Positions 18,655-26,177 of a DNA stretch of 64,000 bases are shown in pieces. The DNA lies in NCBI GenBank assembly GCA_040218575.1, contig JAVJRE010000006.1, positions 1 to 64,000 of the forward strand. Direction: 5' to 3'. The notes below the pieces were generated by a model, which worked only from the letters and a program-made list of their open reading frames with translations, searched no databases and had not been told where the DNA came from. The position numbers and the translations under genes were made by a program. Each line of letters begins with the position of its first letter. The first letter of the stretch is position 1. This DNA comes from Alphaproteobacteria bacterium (GTDB lineage Bacteria > Pseudomonadota > Alphaproteobacteria > JAVJRE01).

Positions 18655-20370
18655 TCATGCCGCCAGGCCGCGTCCGGTCTCGCCGGCGCTGCCGCGGCGC
18701 AGCATTTCCTTCGCCAGGTCCAGGTACGAGCGTGAGCCGACGCACGCCATGTCATAGAGCAGCACCGGTTTGCCGTGGCTCGGCGCTTCGCTCACCCGCA
18801 CGTTGCGCGGAATGACCGTGGCATAGACCTGGTCGCCGAAATGATCGCGCACATCGGCCTCCACCTGTCGGCACAGATTGTTGCGGCCGTCATGCATGGT
18901 CAGCACGATGCCCTCGATCACCAGGTGGGGATTGAGTCCGCGCCGGATGCGTTCAAGGATGCGCACCAGATGGCTCAAGCCTTCCAGCGCGAAGAACTCA
19001 CACTGGATCGGCACCAGCACCGCGTCGGCCGCCACCAGGGCGTTGAGGGTCAGCAGGCCGAGCGCCGGCGGACAGTCGATCAGCACATGGTCATAGGCCT
19101 GCGGCAGGCGAGCCAGCGCCGCCTTCAGGCGATGCTCGCGCTGCGGTACGTCGATCAGCTCCAGCTCCGCGCCGGAGAGATCAAAGCTGGCCGGCATCAC
19201 ATGCAGCCCCGGCACCAGGCTCTCGATGATGGCCGTTGCCGGCTCGGCCTCGTCCAGCAGCACGTCATAAGTGCCGCGACCCCGCGCCTCCGGTGGTATG
19301 CCGAAGCCGGTGGACGCATTGCCCTGGGGGTCGAGGTCAACCACCAGCACGCGGCGGCCGATGGCCGCCAGCGCCGTCGCCAGGTTGATCGCCGTGGTGG
19401 TCTTGCCGACGCCGCCCTTCTGATTGGCCACCGCCAGTATGCGGGCCGGGCCGGGCCGGGCCTCCGTGCGGGGTTCGGCGCCTGGTTCAGTGCGTGGTAC
19501 AGCGCCCGTGCCCGTGTCCGTGTCCGCGTCCCTGCCCTTGTCCGGCGCGGCCGATGCCTGCGGCGTTGGAGATGGTTGAGGCGCGGCGGCTGGCTCGGCT
19601 GGCTCGATTGATGGCCATCGCGATGGCGAGCCGGGTGTGGTGGCCGGCGATGAGCCGGGCCAGACATCATCCGGAGTATCAGCCGCGCCGCAGTGTGCGC
19701 TGTCGGGCGCGTCCTGCACCGCGTCGCCTCCTGCGCCGGCCGGCGTATTGATCGCTGTATTGCCGGCGGTGCTGGCGGGGTCCTGCATGGTGCCGCCCAG
19801 CGCCGTATCGTTCCGCGTCGTATCGCTTCGCGTCTGCTCCCCTGTTTGCCCTGTGTCCGCTGTGTAGCCAACCGCGCCGGCGGCGGCGTCCTGCATGGTG
19901 TCGGCCGGCGCCGTATCGCTTCGCGCCGTATCGCTTCGCGGCTCGTCCCCTGTTTGCCCTGTGTCCTCTGCGTAGCCATCCGCGCCGGCGGCGGCGTCCT
20001 GCATGGTGTCGGCCGGCGCCGTATCGCTTCGCAGCGCGCCCCCTGCGTCCGCTGGGTCCGCTTTTGCGCTATAGGCCGTGCCCTGTCCCGTGCCGTTCGC
20101 GCCGGCCGCGCCGGCTGCCCTGGCGTGTGCCGGTTCAGGTAACGATGGCGCGGCGCGCGCGGCGCGGTTCGCACCGTCGCGGCCGGCGGCGGCGCCGAAG
20201 TACCAGCCTGTGCCGGCAGAGGCGGTCACCGGCGCGCTGCGGCCTGCTACGCTTTCCGCCTGGGCCGTTGTTAGCTGGGCCACTTCTTGCTGGGCCACCT
20301 TTGGCCGGGCCTTGCTTAAAGAGCCGGTGATCGGGTCGGTCCTGGTCTCATAATGGTCATTTTGCGACAT
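18655..20370 (-). CDS. parA: Chromosome-partitioning ATPase ParA with a long N-terminal extension
   Basis: The C-terminal 260 residues are a normal ParA/Soj ATPase: Walker A KGGVGKTT (about 318-325), DLDPQGNASTG, the DCPPALGLLTLNAL block and the IPRNVRVSEAPSHGKP signature. It drives origin segregation together with ParB and parS. The odd part is the roughly 310-residue N-terminal extension, rich in Ala, Asp, Thr, Gly and Pro, with 36-residue tandem repeats at residues 114-203. The ATG at 20370 lies 2 bases after the rsmG stop codon and has AAGGG just upstream, so the long start is well supported. A shorter form starting nearer residue 300 has no clear initiation signal. Typical ParA length is about 260-270 residues. 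Confidence 0.92.
   Translation of the reverse strand: MSQNDHYETRTDPITGSLSKARPKVAQQEVAQLTTAQAESVAGRSAPVTASAGTGWYFGAAAGRDGANRAARAAPSLPEPAHARAAGAAGANGTGQGTAYSAKADPADAGGALRSDTAPADTMQDAAAGADGYAEDTGQTGDEPRSDTARSDTAPADTMQDAAAGAVGYTADTGQTGEQTRSDTTRNDTALGGTMQDPASTAGNTAINTPAGAGGDAVQDAPDSAHCGAADTPDDVWPGSSPATTPGSPSRWPSIEPAEPAAAPQPSPTPQASAAPDKGRDADTDTGTGAVPRTEPGAEPRTEARPGPARILAVANQKGGVGKTTTAINLATALAAIGRRVLVVDLDPQGNASTGFGIPPEARGRGTYDVLLDEAEPATAIIESLVPGLHVMPASFDLSGAELELIDVPQREHRLKAALARLPQAYDHVLIDCPPALGLLTLNALVAADAVLVPIQCEFFALEGLSHLVRILERIRRGLNPHLVIEGIVLTMHDGRNNLCRQVEADVRDHFGDQVYATVIPRNVRVSEAPSHGKPVLLYDMACVGSRSYLDLAKEMLRRGSAGETGRGLAA
19762..20031 (-). repeat. Tandem 108-bp repeats encoding a 36-residue unit in ParA
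   Basis: Two full units and one partial, diverged unit encode the ParA residues 114-149, 150-185 and 186-203. Each begins R-S/N-D-T and contains TMQDAAAG or a variant, followed by a DTGQTG block in the full units. At the DNA level the first two units differ at only a few positions, which suggests recent in-frame expansion by slippage or unequal recombination. Confidence 0.9.
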
Positions 20371-20372
20371 GA

Positions 20373-21248
20373 CTATCCCTTTTTCACCGGTTTGGTGGAT
20401 TTCGGTGAGGCAGGCAGCGACCTGGCCGTCTGCTGATTGGCCGCCTGCCGGCCAGTTTCCTGCCGGCCTGCCTCTCTCCGGCCAGCCTCCTTCCGATCAG
20501 TGGCATGGCCCGCCGGTGCGCTGGCCAGGGTGCGGACGACCGGGCCGCCACTGTCGCCGGGGTCCATGTGGTCCTGCCGTGGCGCCAGTGCCTCGACCAC
20601 CAGGATGACACCCTGCGAATCTGACCGGCTGGTCTCCTTACGCATCTGGAATGACCACCCATCACGCCCGGCGGAGAGCTCGCTATCAACGGATTTTCCC
20701 TTTAGAAACAATCCTATACCGTCCCTGGCCAGGAGTGGGGCCGCGACCGTGAAGAGGCGCTCCACAGGGGCCAGCGCGCGGGCTGTCACCACGTCGAACG
20801 GCTCGTCGGGCATTTCCTCGGCGCGGGTCTCGTGCACCGTTGCGGAAACCCCGAGCTGGCGGATGGCGGTGCGCAGGAAGGCGCATTTCTTGCTGTCGGA
20901 CTCCACCAGGTGGATATCCGGTAAGTTATCGCGCTCGCTCCCCATGATGGCCAGAACCAGTCCCGGCAGGCCGGCGCCGCTGCCAATGTCAACAAGCCGC
21001 CTGGCCCGTGCCGGGATCAGGTCACAGATCTGGCCGCAATCCAGGATATGGCGGCGCCACGGATCCGTCAGAGTGCTGTCGGCTACCAGATTGATAGCCT
21101 TCTGCCACTCCGCAAGAAGCGTCAGATACTCCTCGAACAGGTGGATTGTTTCACGTGAAACATTGAGCAGATGCGCACAGGCGGCCGGGTCCAGCGGCGT
21201 CGCCGTGCCATCATCGCCCTTGCCGTGCCGCTTGCTTCGTTTCGCCAT
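20373..21248 (-). CDS. rsmG: 16S rRNA (guanine-527-N7)-methyltransferase RsmG
   Basis: This 291-residue SAM-dependent enzyme methylates G527 of 16S rRNA. The SAM-binding motif VDIGSGAGLPGLVLAI and the later ESDSKKCAFLR and VTARALAPVE segments are typical. The N-terminal NVSRETI is encoded by a parS palindrome. The C-terminus carries about 75 extra residues beyond the usual end (about residue 215), rich in Arg, Glu, Gln and Ala with a short degenerate EAGRR/ETGRQ repeat. The usual length is 200-220. Its stop codon is 2 bases before the parA start, so rsmG, parA and parB form one operon. Confidence 0.93.
   Translation of the reverse strand: MAKRSKRHGKGDDGTATPLDPAACAHLLNVSRETIHLFEEYLTLLAEWQKAINLVADSTLTDPWRRHILDCGQICDLIPARARRLVDIGSGAGLPGLVLAIMGSERDNLPDIHLVESDSKKCAFLRTAIRQLGVSATVHETRAEEMPDEPFDVVTARALAPVERLFTVAAPLLARDGIGLFLKGKSVDSELSAGRDGWSFQMRKETSRSDSQGVILVVEALAPRQDHMDPGDSGGPVVRTLASAPAGHATDRKEAGRREAGRQETGRQAANQQTARSLPASPKSTKPVKKG
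21147..21162. other. parS centromere site 1 (inside rsmG)
   Basis: The perfect 16-bp palindrome TGTTTCACGTGAAACA matches the bacterial parS consensus bound by ParB. It lies inside the rsmG coding region, where it encodes Asn-Val-Ser-Arg-Glu-Thr. Two further copies occur within 240 bp. Confidence 0.93.
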
Positions 21249-21283
21249 GGAAGGAATCTACGCCGGAACGGATTCTCTGGCAA

Positions 21284-21299
21284 TGTTTCACGTGAAACA
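21284..21299. other. parS centromere site 2 (rsmG-mnmG intergenic)
   Basis: This is a second perfect TGTTTCACGTGAAACA palindrome, 35 bp upstream of the rsmG start and in the gap after mnmG. ParB bound here could also affect rsmG-parA-parB transcription, which would be autoregulation; this is inference. Confidence 0.93.
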
Positions 21300-21367
21300 T
21301 CGGGGGCGGAACCGACCGCAATCGGCGCCGACAGGGCAGGAATCAGAAAAATACCAATGTTTTCAAT

Positions 21368-21383
21368 TGTTTCACGTGAAACG
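21368..21383. other. parS centromere site 3 (overlaps the mnmG stop codon)
   Basis: The sequence TGTTTCACGTGAAACG has the full 14-bp core palindrome and a single mismatch at the last outer base. The mnmG stop codon TGA is part of the palindrome. Confidence 0.88.
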
Positions 21384-23363
21384 GTCGGCTTCGCCCCGCT
21401 TCACATGGCGCAACAACGCCGCCAATGCCGCCGGCGTCAGTCCTGGTAGCCGCGCCGCCTGACCCAGGGTAGCGGGCCGTGCACAGGCCAGACGCTCGCG
21501 CATCTCGGCCGACAGGCTACCGACGGCGCCATAGTCCAGATCGCTCGGCAAAGCGAGGGCTTCGTCACGACGAAAAGAGCGAATGTCGGCGTCCTGCCTG
21601 GCCAGATAGGCCCCGTAGCGTGCCTCGGTGACCAGCAGGGTGGCGATGGCCGGTGATACCTCCGGCGGTGGCGCGGCGAGCCGGCCAATGTCCGGCAGGG
21701 TAACACCCGGCAGGGCCAGCAACTCCCGGCCGCTGCGGCGACGGCCGTCCTGACGCACGGCGATGCCGGCCCGGGCGAGCTCCGGCGGGCTGCAGCTCAG
21801 GCCGTCCAGCCAGGCACGGCCCGCCTCCAATGCGGCGCAGTGAGACACAAAATGTTGTGCTCTCTCCACTCCAATACACCCGATATTGATGCCAAGGCCG
21901 GTCAGCCGTTGGTCCGCATTGTCGGCCCGCAGGTGCAGACGATACTCCGCGCGGGCCGTGAACATGCGATAGGGCTCGTCCGCCCCGCGCGTCACCAGAT
22001 CGTCAATCATGACCCCCAGATAGGCGGTGGCCCGGTCCAGTACAAAAGGCACCGCCAGGGCACCCCGGCTATCGCCTGCCCCGCCGCCTGCCCCGCCGCC
22101 TGCCCCGCCGCCCGCCGTGCCGCCCGCCCCGCTGCCGGCTGTGCCGGCCCGCCGCGCCGCGTTGATGCCCGCCACCAGCCCCTGGCCGGCCGCCTCCTCA
22201 TAGCCGGTGGTGCCGTTGATCTGGCCAGCCAGAAAAAGGCCCGGCAGACGGCGGGTCTCCAGGCCGGCGGTCAACTGGCGCGGATCCACATAGTCATATT
22301 CAATGGCATAGCCCGGGCGCAGCATACGGGCCCGCTCCAGACCCGGGATGGTGGCCAGAAACGCCGCCTGCACCTCTTCCGGCAGTGCGGTGGAGATGCC
22401 GTTGGGATAGATGACCGCGGCATCGGGCCCGCCCGGCGCGCCTTCCGGCTCCAGGAATATCTGATGGCTGTCACGCTCCGCGAAGCGCACCACCTTGTCC
22501 TCTATGGACGGGCAGTAGCGCGGTCCCGGCCCGGCGAAACGGCCGGCATGGATGGGGCTGCGGCCGATATTGTCGCGGATCACCCGGTGAGTCGCCGGCG
22601 TGGTGCGGGCGATGTGGCAGCACACCTGCGGCGCCGTGACGGCGGTGGACAAGGCGGAGAGGAAAGCCGGCTCCGCATCGCCCGGCTGCTCGTCCAGCGC
22701 GGCGAAATCAATGGACTCACGGGCGAGGCGCGGCGGTGTCCCTGTCTTCAACCGACCAAGCGAAAAACCTTTTTCTTTCAATATCTTAGACAGGCCAAGG
22801 GCGGGCGCCTCACCGACCCGGCCGGCCGCCCAGTGACGCTCGCCCACATGGATCATGCCGCCGAGAAAGGTGCCGGTAGTGAGCACCACCGCACCGCACC
22901 GCACCACCGCGCCGTCGCCCAGTACAATGCCGGCGACGTGCCCGGCACTGTCCAGCAGCAGGGACTCGACCGCCCCTTCCAGCACCGCAAGGCCGGACTG
23001 CTCCGCCAACAGCGCCTGGATGGCGGCGGCATAAAGGGTGCGGTCGGCCTGGGCCCGGGGGCCGTGCACGGCCGGCCCGCGGGACCGGTTGAGCAGGCGG
23101 AACTGAATGCCGGCGCGGTCGGCGGCGCGGCCCATGAGCCCGTCCAGCGCATCCACCTCGCGTACCAGATGGCCCTTGCCGACACCGCCGATGGCCGGGT
23201 TGCAGGACATGGCGCCGATGGTGGCGACCTGGTGGGTGACAAGCAGCACCGACGCGCCCATGCGGGCGGCGGCGGCGGCGGCCTCGGTGCCCGCATGACC
23301 GCCACCGACGACGATAACGTCAGGCGGCGAGGCGGGCGGGGCGGAAAGAGGGCGAAGGGACAT
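21372..23363 (-). CDS. mnmG: tRNA uridine-5-carboxymethylaminomethyl modification enzyme MnmG
   Basis: This FAD-dependent enzyme of 663 residues acts with MnmE to make cmnm5U or nm5U at the tRNA wobble position. It has the N-terminal FAD motif [12 protein letters not shown] (about residues 18-29), the MSCNPAIGG block, the GTFLGG motif, CPSIEDK and the [22 protein letters not shown]-type region, read here as [14 protein letters not shown]. The ATG at 23363 gives the usual N-terminus; an in-frame start at 23414 would add 17 unlike residues. A Gly/Ala-rich stretch (about residues 407-430) is inserted just before the C-terminal helical region. The stop codon lies in a parS site. mnmE lies 2.8 kb away on the same strand, separated by two unrelated genes. 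Confidence 0.95.
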   Translation of the reverse strand: MSLRPLSAPPASPPDVIVVGGGHAGTEAAAAAARMGASVLLVTHQVATIGAMSCNPAIGGVGKGHLVREVDALDGLMGRAADRAGIQFRLLNRSRGPAVHGPRAQADRTLYAAAIQALLAEQSGLAVLEGAVESLLLDSAGHVAGIVLGDGAVVRCGAVVLTTGTFLGGMIHVGERHWAAGRVGEAPALGLSKILKEKGFSLGRLKTGTPPRLARESIDFAALDEQPGDAEPAFLSALSTAVTAPQVCCHIARTTPATHRVIRDNIGRSPIHAGRFAGPGPRYCPSIEDKVVRFAERDSHQIFLEPEGAPGGPDAAVIYPNGISTALPEEVQAAFLATIPGLERARMLRPGYAIEYDYVDPRQLTAGLETRRLPGLFLAGQINGTTGYEEAAGQGLVAGINAARRAGTAGSGAGGTAGGGAGGGAGGGAGDSRGALAVPFVLDRATAYLGVMIDDLVTRGADEPYRMFTARAEYRLHLRADNADQRLTGLGINIGCIGVERAQHFVSHCAALEAGRAWLDGLSCSPPELARAGIAVRQDGRRRSGRELLALPGVTLPDIGRLAAPPPEVSPAIATLLVTEARYGAYLARQDADIRSFRRDEALALPSDLDYGAVGSLSAEMRERLACARPATLGQAARLPGLTPAALAALLRHVKRGEADRFT
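22074..22145 (-). repeat. Short GC-rich tandem repeat encoding a Gly/Ala insert in MnmG
   Basis: A 12-bp unit of the type CCCGCCGCCTGC is repeated several times in frame and encodes alternating Gly-Gly-Gly-Ala. The sequence falls between two conserved MnmG blocks and is probably a slippage-driven expansion. Confidence 0.75.
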
Positions 23364-23624
23364 GATCTGTATATAGCAGAGAAACGAGACGAACCGCTTG
23401 ATAGCGCAATCCAATCCGTGTGGTTAGGCTTGTGTGCAAAGACGCACCGCCAGTGGCCAGGACAGCCGAAAAAAGCGTCTGGCCGACGACGTCAATCCGG
23501 TGGGGGCTCTATGGCGGCACTGATCTACGCAGGCGACGGGAGCCGCGCCGACGACCGGCCGCGCCTTCATTCGTGAATCCACAACATGCACCGGAGCAGG
23601 CCGGCGAACACTGGAGATACAACC

Positions 23625-24617
23625 ATGAACAGTAAACCCCTGGGCCGGCTGGAGCGGGTGGATCTACGTCAGGCGTGGGTCAATGAAGCATCCGAGTTCA
23701 CGCCATGGCTGGCTCAGGCCGAGAACCTGCAGATTGTCGCCGAGACGATCAGCATGGAGCTGGAACTGGAAGCCCAGGAAAAGAATGTCGGACCGTTCCG
23801 CGCCGACATCCTGTGCAAAGACGTGGAGTCCGACCAGTGGGTACTGATCGAGAATCAGTTGGAGCGGACAGACCACACCCACCTGGGACAGCTACTGACT
23901 TACGCATCCGGACTACAGGCCGTAACCATCATCTGGGTCGCCGCCAGATTCACGGAAGAACACCGTGCGACGCTGGACTGGCTAAATGAAATCACGGACA
24001 CCAGTTTTCGCTTCTTTGGCCTGGAGGTCGAACTCTGGCGCATTGGCGGCTCGCCGGTTGCGCCGCGGTTCAATGTCATCTCAAAACCAAACAACTGGAC
24101 AAAATCAGTAGCGTCGGCGGCCCGCAAGATCACTGGTGAAGGGGTCAGCGAAACCAAGGCGCAGCAGCTCCGCTACTGGCAGGCCTTCCAGGATTATCTG
24201 GAAGCCCACAACAGCCCGGTGCGAATCCAGACGCCACAAGCCCACCACTGGGCTGTATCCTCCATTGGTCGAACCGGATTTGGTCTGTTTCTGAAGGTCA
24301 ACACGTTCAAGAGCGGTCGAATCAGTGCGGAGCTGTTCATCCGTTTCGACGATGCGAAGTCATACTTTGCCCTGCTGCATGAACAGAAAGACACCATTGA
24401 AAAGGAACTTGGCGAGTCGCTGAGCTGGGAAGACCTGCCGGAACGCATCGGCTGCAGGATTGCCCTGTACAAAACCAATGTTGATCCGACAGACGAAGAC
24501 GACTGGGCCAATCAGCACGCGTGGCTGGCAAGCGCCCTGGAACGATTTGACCGGGTGTTCCGGGCTCGTGTTCGCCTGCTTGACCTGACCGAGCCAGAAG
24601 AAAACCCCGAAGACTGA
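23625..24617 (+). CDS. DUF4268-type protein with a PD-(D/E)XK nuclease-like N-terminal domain
   Basis: This 330-residue protein begins with a region seen in many restriction- or defence-associated proteins. It has E47, D61 in FRADILC and E76-N-Q78 in IENQLERTDHTHLGQLLTY, which fits the E...D...ExQ/K pattern of PD-(D/E)XK nuclease folds. The C-terminal half matches the DUF4268 layout and ends in a charged acidic tail. The actual activity is unknown. GGAGA at 23613-23617 marks the ATG. The gene is on the opposite strand to its neighbours, is visibly less GC-rich in codon choice, and separates mnmG from mnmE. It may therefore have been acquired by transfer. Confidence 0.8.
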   Translation: MNSKPLGRLERVDLRQAWVNEASEFTPWLAQAENLQIVAETISMELELEAQEKNVGPFRADILCKDVESDQWVLIENQLERTDHTHLGQLLTYASGLQAVTIIWVAARFTEEHRATLDWLNEITDTSFRFFGLEVELWRIGGSPVAPRFNVISKPNNWTKSVASAARKITGEGVSETKAQQLRYWQAFQDYLEAHNSPVRIQTPQAHHWAVSSIGRTGFGLFLKVNTFKSGRISAELFIRFDDAKSYFALLHEQKDTIEKELGESLSWEDLPERIGCRIALYKTNVDPTDEDDWANQHAWLASALERFDRVFRARVRLLDLTEPEENPED

Positions 24618-24627
24618 ACGGGTCGGC

Positions 24628-26073
24628 CTAAAGGCCGGCGAAGTCGCCGCCGGTGCAGGCCACGGTGAAGGCGCGGGCCAAGGTGGTCGCCTCCTGCTCC
24701 AGATTGCGCCGGCTGGTGACCGGCGGGAAGAGCTGCCGCACACCGTCGAGGAAAGCCCTGAGCGGCGGCGCCGGCAAGCGCTCATTGGCCGCCAGCACCT
24801 GGCTGGCCTTGACCGACAGGACGGTGAGACAGGCATCCAGCGCCTCGCCGGCCTCGCGCTCTTTCTCCCACGCGTCCCAGGTGGGGACCGTGGTATCGGT
24901 CTGCGGGATGAAGACCAGATCGCCGCTAAGTAGCGTCGGCGTGGCCAGCAGGCGGGCGCGGCGGGCGTGGCTGCGCTGACCGCCGTCCAGGGCGAAGCCC
25001 AGACCAAAGTCCGGATTGCCCGCGGACAGCCGGGCGTCGAGGCCGGTCACCTGGGGCATTTCGAACTTGGAGATATGGATGCCGGCGAGCACGGCCAGAT
25101 CGGCCCACGCCTCGGCCAGACCGTTCATGGCGGGATAGGCCATGCCGTTGTGGAATCCACCATTGTGCACCGCGCGGCCCGCCGGGTGAGTGTCGTCCGG
25201 CGGCAGGATCATGGGGTTGTCGGTAAAGGCGCGGAGGCTGGTGGTGGCCGCCCCGGCCATGCGGTCGGCAGCGCGATACGCGCCGGCCAGGACCCGCGGC
25301 AGCACACGATAGCTGACCGGTGCCTGGTAGGTACGGCGTGCCGCGGCGTCGCCGCCGGCCAGCAGGTCGGTCAGTGCATTCAGAACCCGGCCTTCGGTTT
25401 CATCACCCCACAGGGCGGCCAGGGCCGGATCAAAGTGCTCCAACGGTGCGCCGATGGCATCGGCCGACAGGGCAAAGACGCGGGTGGCCAGGCGGACGCG
25501 GTTCGCCGCCACCAGGGCGCTGTCAGCAGCCAGCGCGGCGGCGCACGGCGAGCCGTTGACCAGGCAGTTATTGTCCTTCTCGGCGCAGTCCTCCCCCAGC
25601 AGGTGCCAGAACAGGTTGTAGAGATTGGCCGTCTCGCCGGACGCGTCCTGACCGGCACGGGGCACCACCGGCAGGGGGCGGCCGTCCAGCATGTCGGCGA
25701 CGCGCTGCGCCATGGGCGGGCTGATGGCGGAGTAGCCCTCAACATAGTTGGCGAGGCGGGCCAGGATGATGCCGCGCACCACCCGGTCGGGCAGGGGCTC
25801 GCCCATGCCGAGGCCGGTGGTGTGGGCCGGCTCCTTCGCCATTTCGGCGCGGCCGGCGGCGTCCAGGATGGTCTTGGCGCCCTCGCCGTAGCGGGTGGTG
25901 ACGCCGTAGACGAAGAGGTTGGGGTCCGTCTCCAGCATGGCGAGAAAGCGGCGGCGCGCCTCTTCCATGACGCCCCGGCAATGGGAGGTGAAGGCGACCG
26001 GCTCTCCCTGCCAGGCGACGCGGCGGAAGTTCTCAAGGGAGAAGTCGCTGCGGTCGTTGAGGGAGATGGGCAT
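24628..26073 (-). CDS. HAL/PAL-type aromatic amino acid ammonia-lyase family protein (MIO enzyme)
   Basis: This 481-residue protein resembles histidine and phenylalanine ammonia-lyases. The key sign is Ala144-Ser145-Gly146 in VPRAGQDASGETANLY. This is where such enzymes cyclise the ASG tripeptide to the MIO cofactor, and it sits at the same distance from the N-terminus as in HutH. YGVTTRYGEG (near residue 56) matches the catalytic-tyrosine loop, and VNGSPCAAALAADSALV follows the MIO region as NGTQ-type sequence does in HutH. The residues after ASG (ETANLYN) differ from the usual DLAPL, so it is a divergent branch. The substrate may not be histidine, since no hut genes are nearby. The ATG at 26073 is chosen by family length. 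Confidence 0.75.
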   Translation of the reverse strand: MPISLNDRSDFSLENFRRVAWQGEPVAFTSHCRGVMEEARRRFLAMLETDPNLFVYGVTTRYGEGAKTILDAAGRAEMAKEPAHTTGLGMGEPLPDRVVRGIILARLANYVEGYSAISPPMAQRVADMLDGRPLPVVPRAGQDASGETANLYNLFWHLLGEDCAEKDNNCLVNGSPCAAALAADSALVAANRVRLATRVFALSADAIGAPLEHFDPALAALWGDETEGRVLNALTDLLAGGDAAARRTYQAPVSYRVLPRVLAGAYRAADRMAGAATTSLRAFTDNPMILPPDDTHPAGRAVHNGGFHNGMAYPAMNGLAEAWADLAVLAGIHISKFEMPQVTGLDARLSAGNPDFGLGFALDGGQRSHARRARLLATPTLLSGDLVFIPQTDTTVPTWDAWEKEREAGEALDACLTVLSVKASQVLAANERLPAPPLRAFLDGVRQLFPPVTSRRNLEQEATTLARAFTVACTGGDFAGL

Positions 26074-26177
26074 GGGTGGAGTTCCGAAACTGCGCGGACA
26101 AGGGCTGGCTAACAGGTTAGCCTTGGATGAAAGCGGTGGGGAGGGCGTAGAGCGTCCGAGCGCCGCTCGATCTGAGT

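Noticed and set aside
19762-20031. Regular repeats that could suggest a CRISPR array
   Set aside because: Units are 108 bp, directly adjacent, in frame with ParA and without unique spacers; no cas genes are nearby.
23625-24617. A full restriction-modification or defence island
   Set aside because: Only one nuclease-like gene is present. No methyltransferase, specificity subunit or other defence gene flanks it.
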